Shown one piece after another: positions 1 through 5,032 of a stretch of 8,617 nt of DNA. The translations under genes were made by a program, and so were the position numbers. Numbering within the stretch: the stretch's first letter is position 1; each line of letters begins with the position of its first letter. Source of the DNA: Candidatus Cloacimonadota bacterium. Its GTDB lineage: Bacteria; Muiribacteriota; UBA6191; JACPRK01. Under the pieces are notes generated by a model. The model was not told where the DNA came from and ran no database searches. It saw only the letters and a list, made by a program, of their open reading frames with translations. Location of the stretch: positions 1 through 8,617 of the forward strand of contig JAJFLN010000461.1 in assembly GCA_021772705.1 (NCBI GenBank), given 5' to 3'.

Positions 1-27
1 TGGGGTCCAGGGGCCAATGGCCCTTGG
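1..27 (-). repeat. Dispersed hairpin repeat, fragment R1 (module A)
   Basis: Read on the minus strand, this is the near-palindrome built on GGCCATTGGCC followed by CTGGACCCC, as found at 1975-2000 and 8560-8585. It is the start of a repeat copy that continues out of the window. It lies about 60 bp past the stop of the response-regulator gene, in the same orientation as that gene. Confidence 0.8.
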
Positions 28-39
28 CACTTACCCTTC

Positions 40-70
40 AGCCCCTTCAGTCCAAACAGGGGAGGGGGCT
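40..70 (-). terminator. Possible terminator hairpin after the regulator operon
   Basis: AGCCCC at 40-45 and GGGGCT at 65-70 form a 6-bp stem around a 19-nt loop, about 20 nt beyond the stop codon at 91-93. There is no T-run, so this is only a weak candidate. The hairpins of the adjacent repeat could serve the same purpose. Confidence 0.3.
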
Positions 71-90
71 CGTCGGCCTGCCGCTCTCGC

Positions 91-1002
91 CTAGTACTGG
101 TGGATATAGAGCGGCTTGTTCGTCTCCGTGCCGCCCTGAAAGTAGTTCAGGACGATGATCTCCGTCATCTCACCGGTACGAATATTGATGATGAACCGGT
201 CTGAGAAACTCCGGGAGAGGAACAGGCCTCGGCCACTGGAGTCCAGGACACCCTCGAGACTCATGGCACGGAGCAGCTTGCCCAGGACCACATCCTTGGT
301 CAGCTTTCCGCTGTAGTCGACGACGGAGAACCCGAACTTCTGGGAGTCCTTGCCGTAGGCCACATCGACCTTCTCGTCCTCTTTCAACTCCACCGTGTCG
401 AAGCGACCGTACCCGTAGGCGTGATAGACAGCGTTGGAGGCGATCTCCTCGAAGATCAATCGGATGTTGTTACCGTTCCGTTCATGCAGGTCGGTACCGT
501 CAATGGTGGCCAGACTGCTCTCCCGGACTTCCTGAATATCGGCGGAAGACCGGAGCCGGACCCGAACCAAGTCCGTGCCGTTTTGCAAATAGTTCTCCAG
601 GCCGAACACCTTCTCGCCCGTGATGAGGGCCGAGACTGTCCGGAAAAGCTCCTCGATATCGAAGGGCGAGGTCTTGACTATGATGTTTGTCAGATCCTCC
701 TCCAGAGCCAGCTTGATGTAGGTGTCTACGTCGTAGTCGGTGATCAGGGCCCGCTTGGTATCGGGGTAGAGCTGTTTCACCTGCCTCAACATGTCGAAGC
801 CGCCCATGCCGGGCATATGGATGTCGCTGATGATCAGGTCGAACCGACGCTTGGCCAGAACCTCCAGTCCGGCCAGGCCGTTCTCGGCCGTGGCGACCTC
901 GTAGTCTTCCGAGAGCCAGTCCTGAAGCATGTTGCGGATGCCGCTGTCGTCATCCACGATCAGGATACTGGCTCTGCTGGCTTCGCTCGAATCAGGGTTC
1001 AT
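91..1002 (-). CDS. Response regulator: receiver domain fused to GHKL (anti-sigma/histidine-kinase-type) ATPase
   Basis: This is a 303-residue two-domain signalling protein. Residues 11-130 are a CheY-like receiver. Acidic residues D17-D19 follow the first strand, D60 in LIISDIHMPG is the predicted phospho-acceptor, T88 is the switch Thr and K110 the conserved Lys, here followed by TSP. Residues about 140-290 form a GHKL ATPase fold: N-box E185/E186 and N190 (FEEIASNAVYHA), a G1-like VVDYSG at 227-232, and a G2-like SGRGLFLSR at 256-264. There is no DHp helix with a phospho-accepting His, so it is not a hybrid kinase; the ATPase half looks like RsbW-type anti-sigma kinases. Phosphorylation of the receiver probably gates the ATPase (inference). 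A GGAGA sits 13 nt before the ATG. It lies 18 nt after the membrane-protein gene, so the two are probably co-transcribed. No anti-sigma antagonist or sigma factor is in the window. Confidence 0.9.
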   Translation of the reverse strand: MNPDSSEASRASILIVDDDSGIRNMLQDWLSEDYEVATAENGLAGLEVLAKRRFDLIISDIHMPGMGGFDMLRQVKQLYPDTKRALITDYDVDTYIKLALEEDLTNIIVKTSPFDIEELFRTVSALITGEKVFGLENYLQNGTDLVRVRLRSSADIQEVRESSLATIDGTDLHERNGNNIRLIFEEIASNAVYHAYGYGRFDTVELKEDEKVDVAYGKDSQKFGFSVVDYSGKLTKDVVLGKLLRAMSLEGVLDSSGRGLFLSRSFSDRFIINIRTGEMTEIIVLNYFQGGTETNKPLYIHQY

Positions 1003-1020
1003 TTCGAGTCTGTCGTCTCC

Positions 1021-1383
1021 TCAGGCAAGAAGCATCCAGAACAGGGTCTGGACCACCGAGATCAGCACGGCGGCGCGGGCGGCCGACTTGAGATCGTCCA
1101 CCTCGAATCCCGTCACCAGGGCCTCACAGAGGTAGAGAGAGGGAATTCCGACGATGACGAAAGCCACCAGCCTCCGGATCATATCGGGCAGGAACGCCAG
1201 GGGAATCAGCAACACCATCCCGCCCAGGAAGGAGAGGACAGCGTAGGTCAGGGTCACCTTGAAGGCCGTTCGGGCACCTTGAAGAACCACCCCGAGCTTG
1301 AGGCGGGAAAGGGCCAGCAGCGTCGCCGCTGCCAGGAACCAGTTGAGTGGGAACCACAACAGAAATCTGGCCAGGTCAGGCAT
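1021..1383 (-). CDS. Small four-helix membrane protein, phage-holin-family (Phage_holin_4_2-like)
   Basis: This 120-residue, strongly hydrophobic protein has four predicted membrane helices, at about residues 7-25, 44-65, 72-90 and 102-119. The last part, GFEVDDLKSAARAAVLISVV, resembles the C-terminal GF-x-V-D-x-(F/L)-x-x-A pattern of the chromosomal 'phage holin family 4' proteins. Those are widespread small membrane proteins, mostly not from phage and of unknown role. No charged catalytic motif is visible. It is the first gene after the promoter at 1441-1470 and is followed 18 nt later by the receiver/ATPase regulator, so it could be a membrane partner of that protein (inference from position). 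The ribosome site, a G-rich stretch about 5-10 nt before the ATG, is weak. The family assignment comes from memory of the pattern and is only moderately sure; the gene itself is convincing. Confidence 0.75.
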   Translation of the reverse strand: MPDLARFLLWFPLNWFLAAATLLALSRLKLGVVLQGARTAFKVTLTYAVLSFLGGMVLLIPLAFLPDMIRRLVAFVIVGIPSLYLCEALVTGFEVDDLKSAARAAVLISVVQTLFWMLLA

Positions 1384-1440
1384 CGAAGGTCACCCCCAGT
1401 CGCGAGGAATGGATGGACGTCTCGTCAACGCCCTGACTCA

Positions 1441-1470
1441 AATATAGGGGCTCGTCGAGAACAATGTCAA
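1441..1470 (-). promoter_or_regulatory. Sigma70-type promoter for the membrane protein/regulator operon
   Basis: On the minus strand a perfect TTGACA (-35, plus coordinates 1465-1470) is followed by an 18-nt spacer and TATATT (-10, 1441-1446; five of six consensus bases). The expected start of transcription near 1434 gives a leader of about 50 nt before the ATG at 1383. It is the best promoter match seen in the window. Confidence 0.7.
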
Positions 1471-1523
1471 CGCGACCTCCAGGGATGGGAGCAAGTCCCG
1501 GAGGCGGGCCACCAACTTTGGGG

Positions 1524-1559
1524 ATCACGAAGAGCACGGGGGTCACGGAGATCACAGGA
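1524..1559. repeat. Four 9-bp tandem units of the CACGGAG type
   Basis: Four adjacent 9-bp units read atcacgaag, agcacgggg, gtcacggag and atcacagga. They share a CACGGAG-like core and are non-coding. Degenerate CACGGAG arrays occur between genes in many environmental bacterial genomes; their role is unknown. Confidence 0.65.
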
Positions 1560-1716
1560 CCGTCTGGTGGATGCGAAGAGAGAATCGTGGGGTGCTAGGG
1601 CGAGGGGCGACGGGGACGACCCGAGGCCTGGCCAGGGTCCGCTAGCGGCACAGAACCTCGTCTGGAGCTTCGATCCGCAGGTTAACATAATGCTTCTTAT
1701 CGGAAGATACGGCTAC
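1560..1716. other. Non-coding stretch between the microrepeat and the first long repeat
   Basis: I see no convincing gene, RNA or regulatory site here. Open frames crossing it on both strands have no recognisable domains and run on into the repeats. Together with the repeats on either side it fills the 950-bp gap between the upstream end of the regulator operon and the 3' end of the CxxC-protein gene. Confidence 0.5.
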
Positions 1717-1940
1717 ACAGGTCAAGCTTTCGTCTGTCATTCAAGTGTTCATCACCACTCTCAGTCTCACCAGTCCAATTGGGGGTTTGGGGGAGCTGGC
1801 TCCCCCAACGGGGTGTGGGGCCGAGCCCCATTACAACAAAATCCGTCTTATCTCACCGGCATTGTCGCTAAGCCCCAGCCCGTCAAGGGCCAGGCGAGAA
1901 GCTGCCCCAGAGGCCCTCGACAAGCTCTGGCCGAACGGAA
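1717..1940 (+). repeat. Dispersed hairpin repeat, copy R2 (modules B+C)
   Basis: This 224-bp copy is repeated at 2005-2228 with 9 mismatches by hand count (about 96% identity) and no gaps, at an offset of 288 bp. Module B (1717-1857) contains a perfect 8-bp stem, GGGGGAGC/GCTCCCCC, at 1789-1806. It also has a 6-bp stem with a 3-nt loop, TGGGGC-CGA-GCCCCA, at 1816-1830. Module C (1858-1940) is seen only in this copy and the next. Module A is missing: the sequence before 1717 is unrelated. Short frames inside it have no homology and arise from the repeat itself. Confidence 0.92.
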
Positions 1941-1942
1941 TT

Positions 1943-2228
1943 TGAAAACGAAGGCTCTGCCCTCGAACTCCCGCCAAGGGCCATTGGCCCCTGGACCCCG
2001 ATGAACAGGTCAAGCTTTCGTCTGTCATTCAAGTGTTCATCAGCGCTCTCAATCGTACCAGTCCGATTGGGGGTTTGGGGGAGCTGGCTCCCCCAACTGG
2101 GTGTGGGGCCGAGCCCCATTACAACAAAATCCGTCTTATCTCACCGGCATTGTCGCTAAGCCCCAGCCCGTCAAGGGCCAGGCGAGAAGCTACCCCAGAG
2201 GCCCTCGACAAGCTCGGGCCGAACGGAA
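1943..2228 (+). repeat. Dispersed hairpin repeat, copy R3 (modules A+B+C)
   Basis: This is the most complete copy, at 286 bp. Module A (1943-2004) carries imperfect versions of two hairpins: a GGGC-TCT-GCCC type stem and a CCAGGGGCC-ATT-GGCCCCTGG type stem. Modules B and C follow as in R2. At the A/B junction GATGAACA and TGTTCATC form an 8-bp inverted repeat enclosing 26 nt. It sits directly after R2, making a tandem array with a 288-bp period, and points toward the convergent end of the CxxC-protein gene. Confidence 0.92.
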
Positions 2229-2282
2229 CAGGAACTGACGTGCCGCTGGTACCGCCAGGCGCGGCCGGTCCGGTTCATGGAG

Positions 2283-2315
2283 GCGACCCGGAGAGCCGAC
2301 AGCCTTCCGGGTCGC
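2283..2315 (-). terminator. Hairpin after the CxxC-protein gene
   Basis: GCGACCCGGA at 2283-2292 and TCCGGGTCGC at 2306-2315 form a perfect 10-bp stem with a 13-nt loop. It begins 18 nt past the stop codon of the gene ending at 2334. No U-run follows on the minus strand, so it is either a non-canonical terminator or a 3'-end protecting hairpin. Confidence 0.55.
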
Positions 2316-2333
2316 GTCGATCATTCACTGCGG

Positions 2334-3101
2334 TCAGTAACCGGCGCTCTGCCTCATTCTCTCTACGGCTGCCTGGAGCCGCTTGCTGCTGTAGGTAACC
2401 CCCTTGGGGATCAGGCCCTGGGCCTCGAGCCGCTTCCGGTTCTCTGCCAGCTCACGAGCGGTGAGCTTGTGGAACACGTAGTTCAACTGCTGGTCAGCAG
2501 GATTGCTGCCCCCGTGGCGTCGATTCCATCGCGCCGACGAACCACTCCCCTGCCCTCGGCTGCTGCCGGAGCCGTAGGAGCTGCCTCCGGCCCCCGAGCT
2601 TCCCGAGCCCGCCTTGGCCTTCTGGCAGTCCTTGCAGGCCGAACCGGCGCTACCGGCTCCGCGCTTCTGGCAGTCGGCACATACTCCGGAACCGGACTTG
2701 GAGGAACCGGCCCGGACAGAGCCGCTACCTGCGCCGCCTCGCTTGCAGTCGGGGCAAGCCTTGGAGCCCGAACCTGCCGAGCCACGGGCCGAGGCGCCGC
2801 GCTTGCACTCGGGACAGACAGCCGAACCAGACCCTGCGGATCCGGAGCTGGCGGAGGCGCGGGCCGAGGCGCCGCGCTTGCAGTCGGGACAGGCTGCTGC
2901 ACCAGAACCGGCCGGACCACGTCGGGAGCCAGCCTTCTGGCAATCAGGACACATCTTCGCACCCGATTGGGCAGACGAGCTGCCGGCGTAATCTTGGCCG
3001 CCGCCGCCACCGGAGGGCTCGTGGGCCAGTGCCAGAGGCACGGCAATGACAAGGACAAGGCTTCCTACGGCCGCAAGCAGGGAAACACTGGAACTTCTCA
3101 T
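2334..3101 (-). CDS. Exported protein with six CxxC motifs in Gly/Ser-rich linkers
   Basis: I do not recognise a family for this 255-residue protein. It opens with a signal peptide: MR, a hydrophobic core at residues 7-25 and ALA before H27. Six CxxC motifs follow at residues 51, 71, 96, 116, 141 and 156 (CPDCQ, CPDCK, CPECK, CPDCK, CADCQ, CKDCQ), each followed by a basic residue. They lie in low-complexity Gly/Ser/Ala linkers. Spacings of 20, 25, 20, 25 and 15 are all multiples of five. Residues 160-195 are Gly/Ser-rich, and 200-255 form a charged, probably helical domain. None of the motifs is CXXCH, so c-type haem is not expected; metal binding or thiol/disulfide chemistry outside the membrane is possible (inference). 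An upstream in-frame GTG at 3125 would add 8 residues, but AGGAGG 9 nt before the ATG at 3101 settles the start. The gene lies 111 bp after the His/Cys-rich gene, on the same strand. Confidence 0.85.
   Translation of the reverse strand: MRSSSVSLLAAVGSLVLVIAVPLALAHEPSGGGGGQDYAGSSSAQSGAKMCPDCQKAGSRRGPAGSGAAACPDCKRGASARASASSGSAGSGSAVCPECKRGASARGSAGSGSKACPDCKRGGAGSGSVRAGSSKSGSGVCADCQKRGAGSAGSACKDCQKAKAGSGSSGAGGSSYGSGSSRGQGSGSSARWNRRHGGSNPADQQLNYVFHKLTARELAENRKRLEAQGLIPKGVTYSSKRLQAAVERMRQSAGY
2621..2951 (-). repeat. Degenerate in-gene tandem repeats encoding the CxxC units
   Basis: Recurrent blocks around gaggcgccgcgcttgca (plus strand) appear near 2789 and 2864, with more diverged versions elsewhere in the segment. 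They encode the repeated C-P-(D/E)-C-K-R-G unit. The DNA-level similarity suggests expansion by internal duplication. Confidence 0.6.
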
Positions 3102-3110
3102 GGGTCTGAT

Positions 3111-3116
3111 CCTCCT
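3111..3116 (-). promoter_or_regulatory. Ribosome binding site deciding the CxxC-protein start
   Basis: AGGAGG on the minus strand lies 9 nt before the ATG at 3101. It falls inside the longer GTG-initiated frame, which argues against that longer start. Confidence 0.8.
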
Positions 3117-3212
3117 GGGAATCACGCCGGACCTCCCGGAACCGTCGCCGATACGGGTGAAAGGCGTGGCTGTGAGATGACGACCGGGAGGGCCGTCGTG
3201 CTGGAGGTCTGG

Positions 3213-3632
3213 CTAGTTGTGGTGATGGTAGCTCTGGACAGGGCTGCATCGAGCGCAGGCGCCGGAGTCACGAGACCGCAGCGCAGGACGTACCTGGCTG
3301 TTGCTCGGACAGCTACTGGCTTTGCAGTGGTGATGGCAGTCGTCACAATCTGGTGCTTCCCACTCGCCGACATGAACGTGCCCATCGTGGTGATGCCACA
3401 GAGTCGGCTGGCTGGCGGGATACGCCCCACCTTCCCGGAACGGGGGTTCACGATGGGTATTCTCGTGGTGATCGTCCCGGTCATGGTCACAAGCATCGTA
3501 ATGCCCCGTGGTGTCCTGTTGATAGGGATATCCGTGCATTTCCCAGAATCCGAAGCTTGCCGGGGATGCCAGGACCAGAATGGCGATGACCGATGCCAGC
3601 GCCAATGCCTCGGTTCTCGAGATTGTATTCAT
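3213..3632 (-). CDS. Exported His/Cys-rich small protein with one CXXCH motif
   Basis: This is a 139-residue protein of unknown family. Residues 1-27 look like a signal peptide, with a hydrophobic core ALALASVIAILVLA and then SPASFG. The mature part is extremely rich in His (17) and Cys (7). It has HH at 55-56, HHH at 80-82, 100-102 and 136-138, and C96-D-D-C99-H100, followed by C103, C108 and a final C126-A-R-C129. CDDCH fits the c-type haem attachment motif, but a single motif in a His-rich tail could equally be a metal site. An extracytoplasmic metal- or haem-binding role is inferred. The start at 3632 is favoured over 3683 by TGGAGGT 10 nt upstream, and the signal peptide follows at once. 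High G/C at third codon positions in sampled codons supports coding. It is probably the first gene of an operon with the CxxC-repeat protein. Confidence 0.72.
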   Translation of the reverse strand: MNTISRTEALALASVIAILVLASPASFGFWEMHGYPYQQDTTGHYDACDHDRDDHHENTHREPPFREGGAYPASQPTLWHHHDGHVHVGEWEAPDCDDCHHHCKASSCPSNSQVRPALRSRDSGACARCSPVQSYHHHN

Positions 3633-3641
3633 GTCGGTTTG

Positions 3642-3648
3642 ACCTCCA
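3642..3648 (-). promoter_or_regulatory. Ribosome binding site for the His/Cys-rich protein
   Basis: TGGAGGT on the minus strand lies about 10 nt before the ATG at 3632. It supports the shorter start over the one at 3683. Confidence 0.7.
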
Positions 3649-4094
3649 GGTGCCGGACAGCCCGGGTGCCGGGCCGGTCGCATCGATTGAACTCTACTCG
3701 TCTCGCTTCCCGGCTTCCACCGCCAGCCCGGATCGAGAGCCCCTCAGATCACGAGAGTCGGCACCAACAGGAGCGCTCTGCCAGGGGAAGGCCGGAGCGT
3801 TCCCTGGATGTGGACAGATAGGCCCGAGATCGGGGCATGAATGTCATCCCCGGTCGGGCAGGCCCGGACTCCCGGCCCGCAGGCCGGCCTCGAGACTTGG
3901 GGCCGCAGGATCCCGGCAAAGTCACAGGCGATCCGCATCAATACTGGATCGAGCTTTTCGACCCCTCATGATGAACACTGGATTCTGCCCGACTTTGTCC
4001 GTCGCCCTGCTTGGGGCCGAAATGCACCTTGAACTTCAGATGTCCCTTGTTGCACCTTGTCCCCGATATGGCATTCGATGAAGAAGTACCTCAG
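3649..4094. other. Divergent intergenic region, about 450 bp
   Basis: This gap separates the His/Cys-rich gene (minus) from the pseudopilin-like gene (plus), so promoters for both should lie here. I could not identify convincing -35/-10 pairs. A small hairpin, CCCGG-GTG-CCGGG, is at 3661-3673. Short frames on both strands have no recognisable domain or ribosome site. No copy of the dispersed repeat is present, unlike the gaps at gene 3' ends. Confidence 0.5.
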
Positions 4095-4640
4095 ATGCAG
4101 CTCGGATTTGTCCACTGGGTGATCGCCGGTGTCCTCCTCGCCATCCTGGGGATGGTGATCTTCAACCAGTATCACCTGCTCGCTAGCAAGGGCCGACGCT
4201 CCCGCTGTCTTCAGCGACAGAGGATCATCGAGGACTGCGTGGCGCTCTGGGGGCGCACTCACACGCCGTTTCCGGAGGGGACCCGCGGCTATGCATGTTT
4301 TACCCGTCGTGACGGGAACATATTCAAGACCGATGGTTTCCCGACGGGGTTTACAGGTGACGCCCTGGCTGACTGCGGGAACATTCAGCCCTGGGTCTGT
4401 CCTCAGTCTCTGACGGAGGACTTTCACGATGATCCCTCGGCAGTCCCTGACGATGACGGCCCCGACGGTTTCGGAAACTACTGCTACGTGCAGGACGACA
4501 AGGGTACCTCCCTCCCTCCCCTTCCGGAGCTTGTGGGGTCCTATCCTCCTGTTCGTTCGGCCGTCTGTGCGGTCTACGGCGGCAAGAATCATGTTGGCGC
4601 CGACGGACGGGTAGGATCCCGCCACTCCGATCGCTGGTGA
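4095..4640 (+). CDS. Membrane-anchored Cys-rich protein, degenerate pseudopilin-like
   Basis: This is a 181-residue protein with no firm family. It starts MQLGF, followed by a single membrane helix (residues 6-23) and then a polar helix with C38 and C48. This matches the layout of type II secretion/type IV pilus pseudopilins: G|F cleavage point, hydrophobic helix, then an amphipathic stretch such as RSRCLQRQRIIEDCVALW. The Glu normally at mature position 5 is absent, so it is at best degenerate. The outer part holds C68, C94, C102, C130 and C158, an acidic Asp-rich segment (112-124) and a C-terminal GADGRVGS that loosely recalls pseudopilin ends. No good Shine-Dalgarno exists. An in-frame ATG at 4068 or a TTG at 4011 are alternatives; 4095 is preferred because codons upstream of it are poor in G/C at position 3. 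The stop codon lies inside the inverted repeat R4, so the native C-terminus may have been altered by repeat insertion. Confidence 0.65.
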   Translation: MQLGFVHWVIAGVLLAILGMVIFNQYHLLASKGRRSRCLQRQRIIEDCVALWGRTHTPFPEGTRGYACFTRRDGNIFKTDGFPTGFTGDALADCGNIQPWVCPQSLTEDFHDDPSAVPDDDGPDGFGNYCYVQDDKGTSLPPLPELVGSYPPVRSAVCAVYGGKNHVGADGRVGSRHSDRW

Positions 4641-4827
4641 GATAAGACGGATTTTGTTGTAGTGGGGCTCGGCCCCACACCCCGTTGGGCGAGCCAGCTC
4701 CCCCAAACCCCCAATTGGACTGGCGCGACTGAGGGTGCTGATGAACACTTGAATGACATACGAATGCTCGACCTGTATATCGGGGTCCGGGGGCCATGAC
4801 CCCTGGCAGGAGTTCGAGGGCAGAGCC
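4636..4827 (-). repeat. Dispersed hairpin repeat, copy R4 (modules A+B, inverted)
   Basis: Read on the minus strand this matches modules A and B of R3, ending in the same sequence (GTCTTATCTCACC) but lacking module C. It is more diverged than R2 and R3: the GAGGGC hairpin and the GGGGGAGC stem each carry mismatches. It fills most of the gap between the convergent pseudopilin-like and kinase genes. Its edge overlaps the last five bases of the pseudopilin-like gene, including the stop codon. Confidence 0.9.
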
Positions 4828-4835
4828 TGGGCATT

Positions 4836-4848
4836 GCCCCTAAGGGGC
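4836..4848. repeat. Short hairpin between two repeat elements
   Basis: GCCCC-TAA-GGGGC forms a perfect 5-bp stem with a 3-nt loop, in the same style as the hairpins of the dispersed repeat. It lies between R4 and the palindromic element. Confidence 0.5.
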
Positions 4849-4866
4849 CGCGCAAGAATAAATGCA

Positions 4867-4998
4867 CAGAAGTCGCGCCCAGATTTGGGTCGAATTCGGC
4901 TGGTTCGAGCGAGCGGGACCGGAGGCGTAGTGGGCTACGTCGAGGATTCCGCGATTGAGGAGCGGTCGAAGATGGCCTGAAGATGGGATGCGAAACTG
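4867..4998. repeat. 132-bp imperfect palindromic element (MITE- or hairpin-type)
   Basis: The element opens with CAG and closes with CTG. Its exact centre (4932.5) coincides with a perfect apical hairpin, CGTAG-TGGG-CTACG (4926-4939). Aligning the left half with the reverse complement of the right half gives strong pairing in the outer and middle segments once G.T pairs and one offset near the ends are allowed. For example, 4887-4906 pairs at about 17 of 20 positions. An internal bulge lies around 4907-4925. No coding capacity is evident. It could be a non-autonomous mobile element or a structured RNA at the kinase 3' end. Confidence 0.65.
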
Positions 4999-5013
4999 CG
5001 TAGTTATTCTTGC

Positions 5014-5032
5014 CCCAGGGGGCTGCCCCGGG
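5014..5032 (-). terminator. Hairpin directly after the kinase stop codon
   Basis: CCC(A)GGGG-GCTG-CCCCGGG forms a 7-bp stem with one bulged base, touching the kinase stop codon at 5033-5035. It is followed on the minus strand by CAAGAATAA, with no U-run. This is a possible intrinsic-type terminator or a 3'-stabilising hairpin. Confidence 0.4.

Noticed and set aside
1789..1820. G-quadruplex in the repeat (several runs of 4-5 G)
   Set aside because: The G-runs are interrupted by a perfect C-rich partner that forms a strong hairpin, so ordinary stem pairing is the simpler reading.
421..2004. 527-residue open frame on the plus strand
   Set aside because: It runs antisense through the regulator and membrane-protein genes and on into the repeats. 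It has no domain, no signal peptide and a low-complexity composition, while the minus-strand proteins have clear motifs.
1717..2228. CRISPR array
   Set aside because: There are only two long units (224 bp shared) at a 288-bp period, with no short 25-40 bp repeats, no unique spacers and no cas genes.
1745..2398. Short repeated peptides (containing GGLGELAPPTGCGAEPHYNK) encoded in the repeats
   Set aside because: The same peptide appears because the DNA is repeated. Frames start and stop differently in each copy, and the hairpins explain the conservation better than protein selection.
2277..3821. 514-residue open frame on the plus strand
   Set aside because: It is antisense to the CxxC and His-rich genes. 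Its Ala/Gly/Thr/Arg-rich composition is the complement of Gly/Ser/Cys codons, and the minus-strand genes have signal peptides and strong ribosome sites.
3966..4748. 260-residue open frame on the minus strand
   Set aside because: It is antisense to the pseudopilin-like gene and begins inside repeat R4. It has no recognisable domain or ribosome site.
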